The notes beneath the pieces are model-generated. The model made no database searches and had not been told where the DNA came from. It worked only from the letters and a program-made list of their open reading frames with translations. A DNA stretch of 64,000 bases from assembly GCF_041146395.1 (NCBI RefSeq), contig NC_091006.1, positions 11,228,001 through 11,292,000 of the forward strand, read 5' to 3'. Shown here piece by piece: positions 33,757 to 45,513 of this stretch (positions are counted from its first letter, which is position 1; each line of letters starts with the position of its first letter). Origin of the DNA: Eulemur rufifrons. Lineage: Eukaryota > Chordata > Mammalia > Primates > Lemuridae. Both the position numbers and the translations under genes were made by a program.

Positions 33757-33834
33757 ACAAAACACTGCCTGAGTCTCCGGCTTGCGCCTGGATCTACAAA
33801 ACACTGCCTAAGCCCTACCTTGTACCTGGATCTG
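33757..33834. repeat. Imperfect 40-base tandem duplication
   Basis: CAAAACACTGCCT, a variable CTTG segment and CCTGGATCT occur twice in a row (33757-33796 and 33797-33834). Confidence 0.75.
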
Positions 33835-34290
33835 TACGAGGGACATCGACCGTGACTGAGACAGGGCCCTGCCACCACTGGACTCGCAGTGCGATAGAAA
33901 AGACCTATCACTAGATAGGGATAGGGTGGCCAGGGCTTGAAGGGGAAACCCAAAGGAGCTGTGGGAGCCCACAGGAAGCACCTGATCCAGGCTGTCGGGT
34001 CAGGGAGGATCTCCTGGAAGAGAGGACATCTGAGCTAGGCTCTGAATGAAGGAGTTAGTCAATGGACAAGGACTTTGTCTTTTTGGCTACTATGTCCTCA
34101 GTGCCTACCATCATCTTTGTTTAGTATTGAATTCATTTATTTATTCATTAACAAGTGTTTATTGTGGGCCATTTGCCAGAATTTGGAATTAACCAGAGAC
34201 CCTGCTTCAAAGAGCTCAGGCATAAAATGGTGACATCAAACACAGAACTTCAAACCCTGATGAAGTGCTATGAAGAAATGATAGGTGTGT
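33835..34290. other. Intergenic, old repeat remains
   Basis: GAGAGGACATCTGAGCTAGG resembles the unnamed family; GTGTTTATTGTGGGCCATTT is an old repeat tail. No gene. Confidence 0.4.
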
Positions 34291-34470
34291 AGTCACCTGA
34301 CCCCAACCATCTCGGTTTAAATCTCAAATCTTCTATGTATTGTACTAGCTCTGTTACCTCTCTGTAGCTTATAATCTCCTCATAAGGTTGTTGTAAGGAT
34401 TAAGTGAGTTAATATGTCTAAAGTGCTTTAGAATGTTGCCTGGCACAAAGTGTTCATTTTTATTAAAGAA
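34290..34470 (+). repeat. MIR SINE
   Basis: CTAGCTCTGTTACCTCTCTG, CTCATAAGGTTGTTGTAAGG, ATGTTGCCTGGCACAAAG. Confidence 0.6.
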
Positions 34471-35125
34471 TGAGGGGTCCAGCCAAATCTGGGAGGCTAC
34501 TCTGAGAAAGTGACTTCAAGCTGAGACTTGAAGGATAAGGCAGAGTTGATGGGCTCCAAAAGGGGGAGGAACCTGAGTTCAGAGTGAGCCCAATCTTCCC
34601 TCTTCTTCAGGTGCTGCCAGCTCACCAATTTCCCAAGATTGGAAGGGCCTGGAACACTGCATAGGTATTATAAAGAGATTGATTTAAAGCAGGGACATCC
34701 AGCATCCCCTCCCCACTTCCTGGTGTTCCCTCAGGTGATCTCAGAAATGACTTACACACCGGAGTTTGCAATGACAGCCCATGCACTCGATTTTGCAGTC
34801 CACAGTGCTTAAAGAAAAGTTAAAAAAAAAATAGTAACATCTAAAAATCAGATTTCATGCATTAAAAGCGCTAAATTAAAAAGAAAACCAATGGAAATGA
34901 CCTTTAATCAGAAAAGCTTTATTTAGTGGGATAAATATTAACACTCGAGCCCATATAGTTTTGTCAAGGATTATAGAGCGCTTAATATGTGCAAGGCATG
35001 ATTTTCAGCGCTTTGCAAGTATAACCTAATTCTCATAGCAATCCTATGAGGGTATGATATCACCCCACTTTATAGATAAAGAGACTGAGGAAAGAAATGT
35101 AAAATGCAATAGGAAGCATAGCTTT
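34470..35125. other. Intergenic, mostly unique, old repeat near the end
   Basis: 34975-35110 has GCGCTTAATATGTGCAAGGC and CACTTTATAGATAAAGAGAC, an antisense MIR-like piece. The rest is unassigned. Confidence 0.45.
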
Positions 35126-35129
35126 TATT

Positions 35130-36300
35130 CATGCATTCCACAAATAATGGCTTGGCGCCCGGAAAGCGCATCTTCCACGATCCGTACTTCCGGAAGAGTC
35201 CCAGAGGAACCCCTCAGTACAGAGGAGTCAAGGGTTACAGCGGTGCCCTCTCCCATCACTACTATTTCCCCTCCAGGTGCCCAAAGTGACACTTGATTTG
35301 CAGCCCTTTGTACAATGCTGACTTGGAGGCCAGGGCTGCACGCAAGACCAGGCGGTCTTCCCTCTCCTCGGCGACCGCGGAACCAACAACGAATAGACCA
35401 ATTTGCGCGGTGCCTGCAGATTTTCCCCAATGCCCCGGGAAAGGGCACGCGCTTTTCGGCCCCGCCCCTTCTTCCGGGAGGACTAATTGCGAGGCCCGGA
35501 TTGGGCTGAGGCGGACCACGCCTCCTCGTGTCCCCGAATCAGCGCCCTCAGTAAGTGAGCGCCCTCCTTCTCAGCCCCGCCTCACCGCCCCACGTTACGT
35601 AGCCCCTTCACGCCTCCTCCGTTATCCTGGGGGCTGCGGCTCGCGCGGCAAACCCACCTCCCCTTGCCTCCCATTGGCTGGGCAGGTCCCGCGTGAGCGG
35701 GATCGCGCCCTTCGCCCCCGCCCCAAAGCCGGGCCATGCCTCTCCCCTCTTGCTTTCTCCAAGAGACGGCGGGAGGCGGCAGACGGGCTGCTAGTGGCGC
35801 GCGCAAGGACGCGCGCGCCTGCCGCGGGCCACTCCCTCCTCCTTGAGCCAGCCGCCGCGCCGGCTGGCAGTCCCTGCAGCGCACGCGCACTTGGCCACGC
35901 CGCTCCCTCTGTCCGTTCGCCGGTCACCTCGCGCTCGGTCTTGCGCCGCGGCAGCTGCAGTAGCGGCATTTTTGGGACGCACGCGCACTGCACCCTCCCC
36001 GCCCCGTCCCCAGCCCTAGGCCTCGGCGGTGGCAGTGAGCCCCTTGGGAGCGCACGCGCTCTCTGTTCTCCCCACTGACCCGTGCTGGTCATCCCTTGGC
36101 AGCGCGCGCTCAGGGGCCGTTATCCCCCTGCAACGGTCCCGCGCCACGCACGCGCAGTAGCAAGGGGGCGCGCGCGCGCGCGCGGGAGCGGCCGTCGCAG
36201 GAAGGAGGCACCGCCGCCGCCATTGCGAGGGAGGGAGGGAGGGAGCGAGCGAGGCTGGTCCGCCCTCCCCCTGGTTCCCGCCCCTCCCCCCTTCCCCTCC
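35130..36300. promoter_or_regulatory. ARHGAP35: CpG island promoter, probable ARHGAP35
   Basis: Dense CpG over more than 1 kb. A head-to-head ETS site ACTTCCGGAAG is at 35186-35196, with CCAAT boxes at 35398, 35427, 35500 (inverted) and 35673 (inverted). Four NRF1-type motifs lie at 35879-35890, 35978-35988, 36050-36060 and 36145-36157. No TATA box. It drives rightward transcription if the exon at 36.3-36.5 kb is real; some divergent start is possible. Frames of up to 342 codons across it are composition artefacts. Confidence 0.75.
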
Positions 36301-36519
36301 CCGCCCCCCGCCCCGAGGGAGAGCCGCGGCGCGGCGGGAGGAGGTGGAGGAGGCGGAGGAGGGAGCCCGCGAGGGAGGGTCCGCCTGGCCCCCCGCCGCC
36401 GGAGCCGCCGCCGCCGACTCAGCCGCCGCTGGACTAGGAGCAGGGGAACATGGCGCCGGGGCCACCGTCGCTGCTGCTGGGATCCCGAAGGCCGGGGCCG
36501 CGCTGAGGGCGCCCAGCTG
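36230..36519 (+). other. ARHGAP35: Probable ARHGAP35 non-coding exon 1
   Basis: GC-rich 5' UTR-like sequence ending GCCCAGCTG/GTGAGTGTG, a strong donor at 36520. In human 19q13.32, ARHGAP35 (p190A RhoGAP, which inactivates Rho at the membrane and cytoskeleton) lies next to AP2S1 on the opposite strand and begins with a non-coding exon. The spacing here fits that. Its coding exons are not in the window. The 5' limit is a guess and the name rests on synteny alone. Confidence 0.6.
36450..36506 (+). CDS. Upstream open reading frame in the probable ARHGAP35 leader
   Basis: ATG at 36450 in the context GGGAACATGG (A at -3, G at +4, strong) opens an 18-residue frame, MAPGPPSLLLGSRRPGPR, stopping at TGA 36504-36506, 13 bases before the splice donor. 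No earlier ATG occurs between 36230 and it. If the exon is transcribed as proposed, scanning ribosomes should meet this frame first and main-frame translation would depend on leaky scanning or reinitiation. The peptide shows no domain. Confidence 0.45.
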   Translation: MAPGPPSLLLGSRRPGPR

Positions 36520-36799
36520 GTGAGTGTGCGAGCTCGCGGGCCCCGGGCGGCGAGGCCGGGCGCCGCCCCGCTGCAGGGTCCAGGGGGAGGCGGGGACGGC
36601 GGGGCCCGGAGCCCGCGAACAATGGAGGAGTTGGAGGGGGAGGGGAGGGAGCGGCCCCCCAGCCCCCCGGGCCCCGCCGTCCCCATCGCTTCGCGCTTCG
36701 GCCCGGCCCGCGGGGCCCGCCTGCCCTTCGGACCTGCCCTTGCCCGCCCCAGCCCTGCTGTCCCCGCGTCTGCCCCCACCCTGGACCCTTTGGGATCTC

Positions 36800-38500
36800 G
36801 GTGTCTGTCTCGGTCTCCCCGACTTCAGCCACCGTGCTCCCAGTTTTACGCCCCCCTTCCCTCTTCCGCCCCTCTGCAGTGCCCTTTGCTCCTCCTGGAC
36901 TCTGCATTGCTCATGAGACCCACCTTCTCAGTGACCCTTCTGCATCCCTTAATTCTGGCTCTCACTTTTGAGATCTGTGACCCTTCTGCTTCCTCTCTGA
37001 TTCTGCTCTCACCACCCTTTGGATCTGTCCCTGGCCCCTTCTTTGACCTAGCCACTGTGCTATTATTCCTATCTCAGAATCTGTTGCACCCCCAGGAGCT
37101 GTCCCTTTAGGACCTGCGGTTCCACCTCCTTGGAGATCCATCTGAGACCCCCGTTCGTAGGCACTGCTGCCCCCATATCTTGCCCTTGGACTTAATTCCA
37201 CCTCCCTGTTGGGCCCTAATGCCCACATTTCTGTCCCTGCCCTCTCACAGAACCTGTGCACCGCCGGGATGTCCCTTGGCTGGGTCTCTGCCTCATCCAT
37301 GCCCCAGTTCAGTCCTCTGCCCACTCTCGGACTTGGATGCCCTGGGCTTGCCTTCTCTTCTCCCCTTCTCTGCTCTTGCTCCCGTTTGTCATTCAGACCC
37401 TTTCCTCTCTTCCAGACCTTTCCGCCTCCCTGCTCTGCCCCTTGCCCGATCTCAGATCTTGCTGTGCTCCCCTAACCTGTTTGCTTTCTGACTCTGCCTT
37501 CCCGGGAAGCAATCTCCTCCCCTTTCTCTGACCCTGCAGGTCTCTCATTTCTGCCATTCACTTACCTAATCTCTCCGTAACTCAGTCTCCCCTCAGCCTT
37601 AGCTTTGCCTCAGTGTTTTCTTGGAGGTTTTTTCTCCTCCCTACCTCCTTTTTGGCACTCCTCAGCTACTCCATTCCTTTCCCCTTTCTTAGGCTTATCT
37701 GCCCTTCATTTCTCTGCCTGAAATCAGCTTCTTGCCTCCTCTTTGCTCCAAGTCCTCTCCTCCCATTTTGGCCCTTCTTAGATTTGCCCTTTACGTGGCT
37801 CTACCTCTGTTAACTCTCTGACCTATCTCCCACCCCCTTCCCATTCTGCATCTCATAGACCTACCCCCAGATGCTTTTTGCACCTGCGCTTTCCCTCATT
37901 GGTGGATTCTGCCTCCATCCTCTTTATTTAGTGTTTTCCTCCCCTGCGCTGCCCCTTTTGGAGCTGTCTACTTGCCTGCACATTTTTGGACCCATTTTAA
38001 AATTTCCTATTGCTGTCCGTTCTTGGAGTGCTCCTCCTTAGCACTGGTGTTCTTATAACTGTGTCCCAATTCTGTTCCTTCTCAATCCTAAGCTTTCCAC
38101 ATGACATTCTCTCCCCCTACCATTTTGATTCCACTCTCACCCTTCACTCTCCTTTCTTGTATTTGTCCTCCCTCCATTACCCTGTTGCTGACCTCTTGTT
38201 TGAGTTCTCGTTCTCCCCAATTCTGGCATTGAGAAGTCTTCTTAATCATTCCTTCCTATATGTTTCCCCCCTTCCTTTAGGAGCTGCGTCAGTTCTTGGA
38301 TAGATTCTCACTCCTTTTTGGTATCCTTCTCCCAATTCTTTTCCTCCTTGACTTGCTTTCTTCCTCACCTTTTTTTTCTTTCTCCTTGTATCATGCCAGG
38401 CTCTTTTTCTTCCCATTTAGTTCCTATCAGACCTGCTTCTCCCAGCTCCCCACCTGTGGTCCACCTATTCCTCACTGAGTGCTTCTTCCCCTTTTCAGGC
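36800..38500. other. Long pyrimidine-rich tract after the CpG island
   Basis: About 1.7 kb of C/T-rich, G-poor sequence with recurring GACCCTTCTG, CTGTCCC and CTCCCC words and no fixed period. It keeps long frames open on both strands; none has a domain. Similar in kind to 26120-27110. Confidence 0.65.
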
Positions 38501-40048
38501 ATGTCTGTCTTTATTTTCCAGCCCTCAGCTTCGGGGGTGCAGGGGCTAGATTGGGCCTTACATTCTCCATGCTCTGAGACCACACATTCGCTGTCTCAGC
38601 CCTGACCCTTAGGGTTTTATCCCCAGGGATGCTATGAGATCTGGGTATACAGGCAGGGGTGGGTTGGTTGGTTACTGATCTCTGGAGTCTGGGAGTGTCT
38701 CCCCCACTTGTCTCATTTGTACCAAGGTTAGAGGTGGCGGGTAGATCTCTTTCCATCGCCCCATTTCCTTTCCTATGCTCTATTTGCTCTCCCTCGTTCA
38801 GATCTCTGGGCTTTGCAGCTATGTGTCCTTTTGAAAAGGGGAATGCAGCTGTTCACAGATCTTTATTCTCTTTCTCACTTTCCCTCCCTCCTGAGCCGTT
38901 GCACAGAGACAGTTGTACTCTCTCCCCCCTTCCACCTCCAAGCTATCACCCCTTGGGAGAACTTAGGAGTGTGCTTTTTTGGTTTTTTCCAGCTGACAAG
39001 TCATATTTTTGTTTTAACCCTAGCTGGGGAAATGCCAGTTCTCAAGTTCTCCCTGATCCCACCGGGGGTTATGGCTACACTTGGTGTTTACTGCTCTGGG
39101 CCTACAGAAGTCTTGCCTTCCCTGATGGCCTCTGGTTTGTAGTGTGACCTTGGGGGAGGAGCTCTGGGAGGATGGGCTTATTTCTTTTTCACCTCTGACC
39201 CCAGGAAGGCTCCAGCTTCCTAGTCTTCAAAATGGTGAGGGCCTGGGTTTGGAACGCACTTTGCGGTTGTTTGTTGAAAGAGAGAGTGCCAAGTGTCACT
39301 CAGATTTCTGCCCTCTGGTATTGCAAGCACTCCCGCCACAGGAGCGGAGTGTCTCTGGGCAGATCCGCACTGGATTCTGGGGGCTCATTGGTGTATAAGG
39401 GATGTGTGGGTGGGCCCTGACATTCCCCAAGTCTTTTGAGTGACCTGATTTGGTAGAGTTAGAAAGGAGTGCCAGGAACTGGCTGTTGTGATTGGATTTT
39501 TAGTCTTATAATCTGAGAAATGTGCTTTAGCTACCTTTCCCTGAGCTGTTTTTTTCAATGATTCTGTGGTTGGGGTGGGGTTTAGGAAATTTATTCGGAC
39601 GTAGAGGTGAGTTTTACAGAAAAGCCATCCAGCCATTTTCCTTCCTTAGCTTGGGAGAGGGAACCTTTTGCATGTTCTAGGTTTATTTATTTTATTTCTT
39701 AAGTAAATCAAAAGCCTGATTTTTTTTTTTTCTCCCATAGCCTAGGGCAATTGCATGTTAAAGCAGCCATCCAGCTGTGAAGGAGCATTTACTGGAAGGA
39801 CTTTCTTAACTGAGCTATGATCAAACTTTATTTCAGCACTTATTTAGAAATAGTTCTGTGTGAACACATTTGAAATAAAAAACATTCACTGTCATTCTAC
39901 AGAGTTGGACCATTGACTCATCAAATGTTAGGGCATTTGTATGTGAGACAGTGAACAGGGCTGGATAGTAGATCCTTATGGCTCCTTTCACTCTAACACT
40001 TTTTTAGGACTTTACATTTTATTACAAGAAGGGTCTGGTAATTTTAAT
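38500..40048. other. Intron, unique sequence
   Basis: No gene or named repeat recognised. Confidence 0.45.
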
Positions 40049-40064
40049 GATGGCAGGGGTTCTT

Positions 40065-40399
40065 TTTTTTTTTTTTTTTTTTGTTGAGACAGAGTCTCAC
40101 TCTGTTGCCCAGACTAGAGTGAGTGCCGTGGCGTCAGCTTAGCTCACAGCAACCTCAAACTCCTCGGCTTAAGCGATCCTCCTGCCTCAGCCTCCCGAGT
40201 AGCTGGGACTACAGGCATGTGCCACTATGCCCGGCTAATTTTTTCTATATAGATTTTTAGTTGTCCATATAATGTCTTTCTATTTTTAGTAGAGACGAGG
40301 TCTCGCTCAGGCTGGTCTCGAACTCCTGACCTTGAGCAATCCACCCGCCTCGGCCTCCCAGAGTGCTAGGATTACGGGCGTGAGCCACCGTGCCCGGCC
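40065..40399 (-). mobile_element. Alu-type SINE, young, distinct subfamily
   Basis: GATGGCAGGGGTTCTT flanks it exactly at 40049-40064 and 40400-40415. Carries TTGTTGAGACAG, CAGCTTAGCTC, CTCGGCTTAAG, CACTATGCCC and TATATAGATTTTTAG, shared with the copy at 58506. Confidence 0.95.
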
Positions 40400-40443
40400 G
40401 ATGGCAGGGGTTCTTACTTACCAATATTGACTTAAAGAATTTT

Positions 40444-40784
40444 TTTTTTTTTTTTTTTTTTTTGAGACAGAGTCTCACTCTGTTGCCCAGGCTAGAGTGA
40501 GTGCCGTGGCGTCAGCCTAGCTCACAGCAACCTCAGACTCCTGAGCTCAAGCGATCCTCCTGTCTCAGCCTCCCGAGTAGCTGGGACTACAGGCATGCAC
40601 CACCATGCCCGGCTAATTTTTTCTATATATATTTTTTAGCTGTCCATATAATTTCTTTCTATTTTTAGTAGAGATGGGGTCTCACTCTTGCTCAGGCTGG
40701 TCTCGAACTCCTGAGCTCAAACGATCCGCCCACCTCGGCCTCCCAGAGTGCTAGGATTACAGGCGTGAGCCACCGCGCCCGGCC
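40444..40784 (-). mobile_element. Alu-type SINE, young
   Basis: GACTTAAAGAATTTT flanks it at 40429-40443 and 40785-40799. Belongs to the CAGCCTAGCTC type, unlike its neighbour 45 bases to the left. Confidence 0.95.
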
Positions 40785-40799
40785 GACTTAAAGAATTTT

Positions 40800-42150
40800 G
40801 GTTCATTTCCATTGGTGAATCTTTGGCCTGGTTTATCATGATTAAGTCTCTGAATTTATTTTAGAGTTTGTGTTTCTATGTTGGTATAAATAGTTGTTTT
40901 GTTTTTTATTCTTAATGTGAAAGTGACAGCTAATTAAAGATGAAAGCAACTGTTTATGCACTACTGTTAAATTTGTGTTCCAGAGTTCTAATATCACTGG
41001 CAGTATAAAAAGTTTCTGCATACCCAAAGCCTGAGTTTACATAGTAGGAAGAGAGGAGACAGAAGGATAAAGAGTTGATTTTTCTTCCTAAACTGGTAAC
41101 TGACGTTCCAAAGACTGTCAGATTTCTCTGATGGTAGCATCATTGTCCATCCCAGCATTGACATTTGTTTTCATGACAGAATTGGCTGCTACAGAAATGT
41201 GAGGTGGTAGCCTTGGCCTTCTGGAACAATTAATGTGCCAGTTGGCGTGGGGTGTGGAGCAGGAGATGGTGATAGACGATGGTTTTCAACCTAGTGAAAT
41301 GTCTTCGGGGGCTCTTACCCTGCCTGGAAAATCTTTGTGAAGACTTTTAGAAATTTGCCTGATCAAAGTTCCTCTCTTCCTTTCTGTTCATTCTTTTTTT
41401 TTTTTTAAACTAACTTTTCTTTTTGACTATGTCCCCCTCTCCCTTACCTGCTCCTTGTTTTTCTTGGCATGATGAAAGCTGAAGCATTTAGGGCAGTAGC
41501 AAATCAGAAAATAATCATTCTTGTTGATACCAGACAAATGGAAGAAGTCCACATGCAGATCCGTGGGCTTGATGGTGACTTTTGGCAAAAGATAGTCCGG
41601 GAGGGGTGAAAATTGTACAGGTGACAGTAAACTACAGCCTTATAGGTGTGTTTTTGGTCAGTTTGTGTGTGATAAGGTAATGCATCAGGTCAGTACAGGT
41701 GGAAATTGAAAAGGTGGAAGCAGTTGTCTATCTCCATCTAGTCTGGTTTGCTTTCCCATCTTTGGTCTGCCATGGTCTTCCGAGAGGTGTTAGGCTACTT
41801 GCAGGGTCTTGCTGTGATCTGCTGTGACTATTGTCATTCAATACCTGGCAGTCTAAACAGTGTCTTAATTTACCCAGTGTGACAATTTGATTGATCATCT
41901 AGTCTAGTTGTTTTAGGATTTCTTTCTCGCAATATGTAAAACAGATGAAATTGAGATTCTTTGCATGAAGAGGGAAGGTGACTAGCAGAAATACCTCCTT
42001 TGACCCCTTGGGTTTGGTGGAACTCAGTTTGAAAGTGAGTGCCTAGTCTGGCTTCCTCTTTTACAGATAGGAGAATGGAAGGCTTGCATGGGGCATTTGG
42101 GACAGTCTTCCTGCCATAGTAGAAGAGTACTGGACATAAGGACAGGGGAC
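40800..42150. other. Intron, unique sequence
   Basis: Nothing recognised. A TGATGAAAGCTGA word near 41470 recalls a C/D snoRNA but lacks the structure. Confidence 0.45.
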
Positions 42151-42154
42151 CTCC

Positions 42155-42300
42155 CTTCAATCTAGGCCTTATGCTAATTAGCTCGGACCTTGAACAAATT
42201 GTGTCACCTCTCTGAGCTTCGCTTTCTTAGTCTGAAGTCTGGTGTGCTGTCAGATCTGGTTGTAGATTCTTCTTGTCCTGCGTCACTTACCATGTTAGAG
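42155..42300 (+). repeat. MIR SINE
   Basis: GCTAATTAGCTCGGACCTTG and GTCACCTCTCTGAGCTTCGC. Confidence 0.55.
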
Positions 42301-43140
42301 CTGGGGCTAAGACTGGGTTCCTGGTGCTGCTCCTAGGTTCCCTTCCTTACTCCCCAACCCGTGAACTGTCTCTCATCAAGTCCTGTAACCCAGAATCAGG
42401 GTAGGGGCTCTTTCCCTGGGAGATGCAATAAAATGAACTAGATTACTACCTTTGTTGTATACTGTTTCAAATATAAAATAAACACTGTTTTTCAGCCATT
42501 CACATGAAAATTAGTTTATAATTTCGGGGGATGGTGCTATCCACATTTTATTAGGTATATAACTAAAACCATACACCTCTTTTGAAAACAATATGGAATT
42601 TTTCAAGCTGAGTCATTGTTGACCTAGGCTCTCAAATAGCAATGGTCTGAATAGCACTTGAATTGCTGGTATTAAGAAATGCAAACAAATCATTCATGTT
42701 CATCTTCCCAAAAGTTTATTTCTATTTAACTTTTGTTACAGTGCTTTATCAGGCCTCATCTGTGAAGAATTCTTGAAAATAACTTTTGGCATCTGTCAGT
42801 CAAATTTTCATTTATTTGCTTCCCTAATATTGACAAACACCATTAAGTTGATATATTAGCAGAGAACCAGGTCCTTTCAACCCCCAAAGCATCATCACAG
42901 GAAAGCAATATTTATTTTAGTTGAAAATAGCCAGACTTGCCTCTCTCCTTCATTTTCCTTTATTGAAACTAACATTTTCATCTTATGAAATTTGCAGCAG
43001 TTGTGACTGTTGCAATGTATATCTGTAGGTGTTTCATACTTCTTTTGTTCTCCTAGTATCTCTGCATTCTTATTTGGAAGATATCCTCTTCCTGATTACT
43101 GCAGTAAAATGGTAATTGAATTTGAACAATTGAGAGGCAG
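42300..43140. other. Intron, unique sequence
   Basis: Nothing recognised. Confidence 0.45.
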
Positions 43141-43290
43141 CTTCCTATGGTGTAAAGAATGTTGAAGAAACCTGGGTCCTCACCTTGACTCTGCCATTTA
43201 TTAGCTGTGTGAGTGGCTAAATCATTTTCACTTCTTTGGACTCCAGTTTCTTCATTTGAAAAATGAAGGTATTGTACTAGTTGGTTTCTA
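43140..43290 (+). repeat. MIR SINE
   Basis: ACTCTGCCATTTATTAGCTG, CCAGTTTCTTCATTTGAAAA. Confidence 0.65.
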
Positions 43291-44232
43291 TTCTGCCTTA
43301 TTTTATAGCTAATAATACTTGATTACCTTATTTCTCGAGATAGTAAACTCTTTGAGGATGGGACTCTCTCCTATCCTCTTTTATTTCCCACTAAACGTAG
43401 CAAAATACCTTGTGCTAGGTAGGCCCCTACTACATCCATGTTGATTGACGATAAACAGGTGCCAGAGTCTTTATTTATTTATTGCGCTGTGTGTAGCAAC
43501 TATAATGGCCATTCTTAGGCTTTAAACTCTTAGAGGGCATCCTCTCCTTGTCAGCATTTAATCTGTATACTTTCAGCATTGTAAGTTTCTTGACCAGGAT
43601 AACACAGTTGATAAGTGATAGGGCAATGTTGTGAACCCAGGTCTGTCTGACTTCAGAATTTCTGTTTATTTTATTAGGCTGCCTTTCCTCTCTAGGATAT
43701 AAGAATAAGCTATAGTTCATTCCCTTAAGGAATTTATAGTGAGTTATAAACAATTAACTCTATAATATAGGGTGGAGGGGAGTAAATGTTGAATATTCTG
43801 ATTAATATTTGGTTCCTTGGGAGGCAGTCCCGTATTAATAGTCTTAAAGGTTTTCATATTCAGAGACTGAGAGCACAGTAGGTTCCATATCACGGTATTT
43901 TGAAAAGAATCCGCAGTAACAAGTATCAGCTTGTCTTTCTCTAGCCATCATGTTAGAAAAGTTGAGCATTTTAGTTCTGACCTGGATTCAAACCCAAGTA
44001 TAACTTAAGACTGTATAAGTCAGCTAGTCTAACAGAAGGATGATAGAAATGTTGGTCATGTAACGACTCCTTAAATCTATGTTTTCTTGGGCAAATAAAA
44101 AAGTATTTGGGTAGCTCCTAATTGAGAGATTTCCTTCTGAAAAAACTCTTTAGGCAACTAGAAATTATACTTAGAATATATACAGCTAGAATTTGTCAAT
44201 TTACAATTAAAAAATGAAAATCAGAAAAAAAT
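43290..44232. other. Intron, unique with old repeat scraps
   Basis: An L2/MIR-like piece near 43360-43450 (CCACTAAACGTAGCAAAATA). No gene. Confidence 0.4.
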
Positions 44233-44535
<303 letters not shown>

Positions 44536-45384
44536 AAAGAAAAGTATAGTTGGAAGTATACTTTGCTCCTTGAGTTGTGTGGAGCTCACTGTAACACTTT
44601 ACTTTTTGAATTGCAGTTTTTAAAAAAATGTTAGGGTGAAAGTATGTTGGCCAGTTAAAGATAATAGTCTCCTGAAGTGTAAAAAATTAAAAGAAATATG
44701 TAGTTACATTGTACTTTTTCCCTATCTCCATTTAAAAGAAAGGTCAAAATTGTGGCTTTATCTCTTGCAGCCTGCACTACTTAGGAATAAGACAAAGGAA
44801 AATGATTACCATTAATTGCCATGGGCAATTAAAAAGGGTTCTTTGTTCAGTAACAAATTGATTGTGTACAAATGAAAGTCAGCACTGCATTAATACAAGA
44901 TTTTTAGATCTTTGAAATCTGTATCTTGTGCTAGAGTGGCTTTCACTTCAAGAGAATTATTTCACTGGGAATAGTGTACTTAAATGCTTAGTGATAAAAA
45001 GTATCACTAAGTCTTTACTTTTCAAAAATTGCCTATTAAGTTTGTAGGTGGAGGCTAGTGGATGCTACTTTTGTGATAATTTTTTTAATGGCCTGAAATC
45101 GCTGTCTACTTTTTTAATACTGCTGACACATGTAAGAAATTTCCTCCTCTGATTGGTCAGTCAGTTAAGGAATGCAGTTAAAACCTTTGATAAATGAAGA
45201 AACAGGGAAAAGGCCTGACTGCTTCTGGAGTGGGTCTTGGCTGTTGGCATGCGCCAGTACTAGTCAGTCAAGAGCCACAAAGGCTTAAAAAATGGCAGTG
45301 TTAGCTGAAGTAGTTATGATGTGATGTTACGTGTGTATACATATTTTCTTGTGTACGAATCCTCTTTATTTATTTTTATTTATT
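44536..45384. other. Intron, unique sequence
   Basis: Nothing recognised. Confidence 0.45.
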
Positions 45385-45513
45385 TTTTTTTCATTTTTAG
45401 AGACAGGGTCTCGCTCTTGCTCAGGCTGGTCTTGAACTCCTGAGCTCAAAGGATCCACCTGCCTCAGCCTCCCAGAATGCTAGGATTACAGGCGTGAGCC
45501 ACCGCGCCTGGCC
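45385..45513 (-). mobile_element. Alu-type SINE fragment
   Basis: AGAGACAGGGTCTCGCTCTT to GAGCCACCGCGCCTGGCC; one arm. Confidence 0.85.

Noticed and set aside
36082..37110. 342-codon open frame across the CpG island
   Set aside because: Arginine/proline/glycine-rich product of GC-rich DNA that overlaps equally long frames on the other strand; it runs through the splice donor at 36520 and has no domain.
41460..41600. C/D-box snoRNA candidate (ATGATGA near 41470)
   Set aside because: CTGA follows only a few bases later and no terminal stem or properly spaced D box is present.
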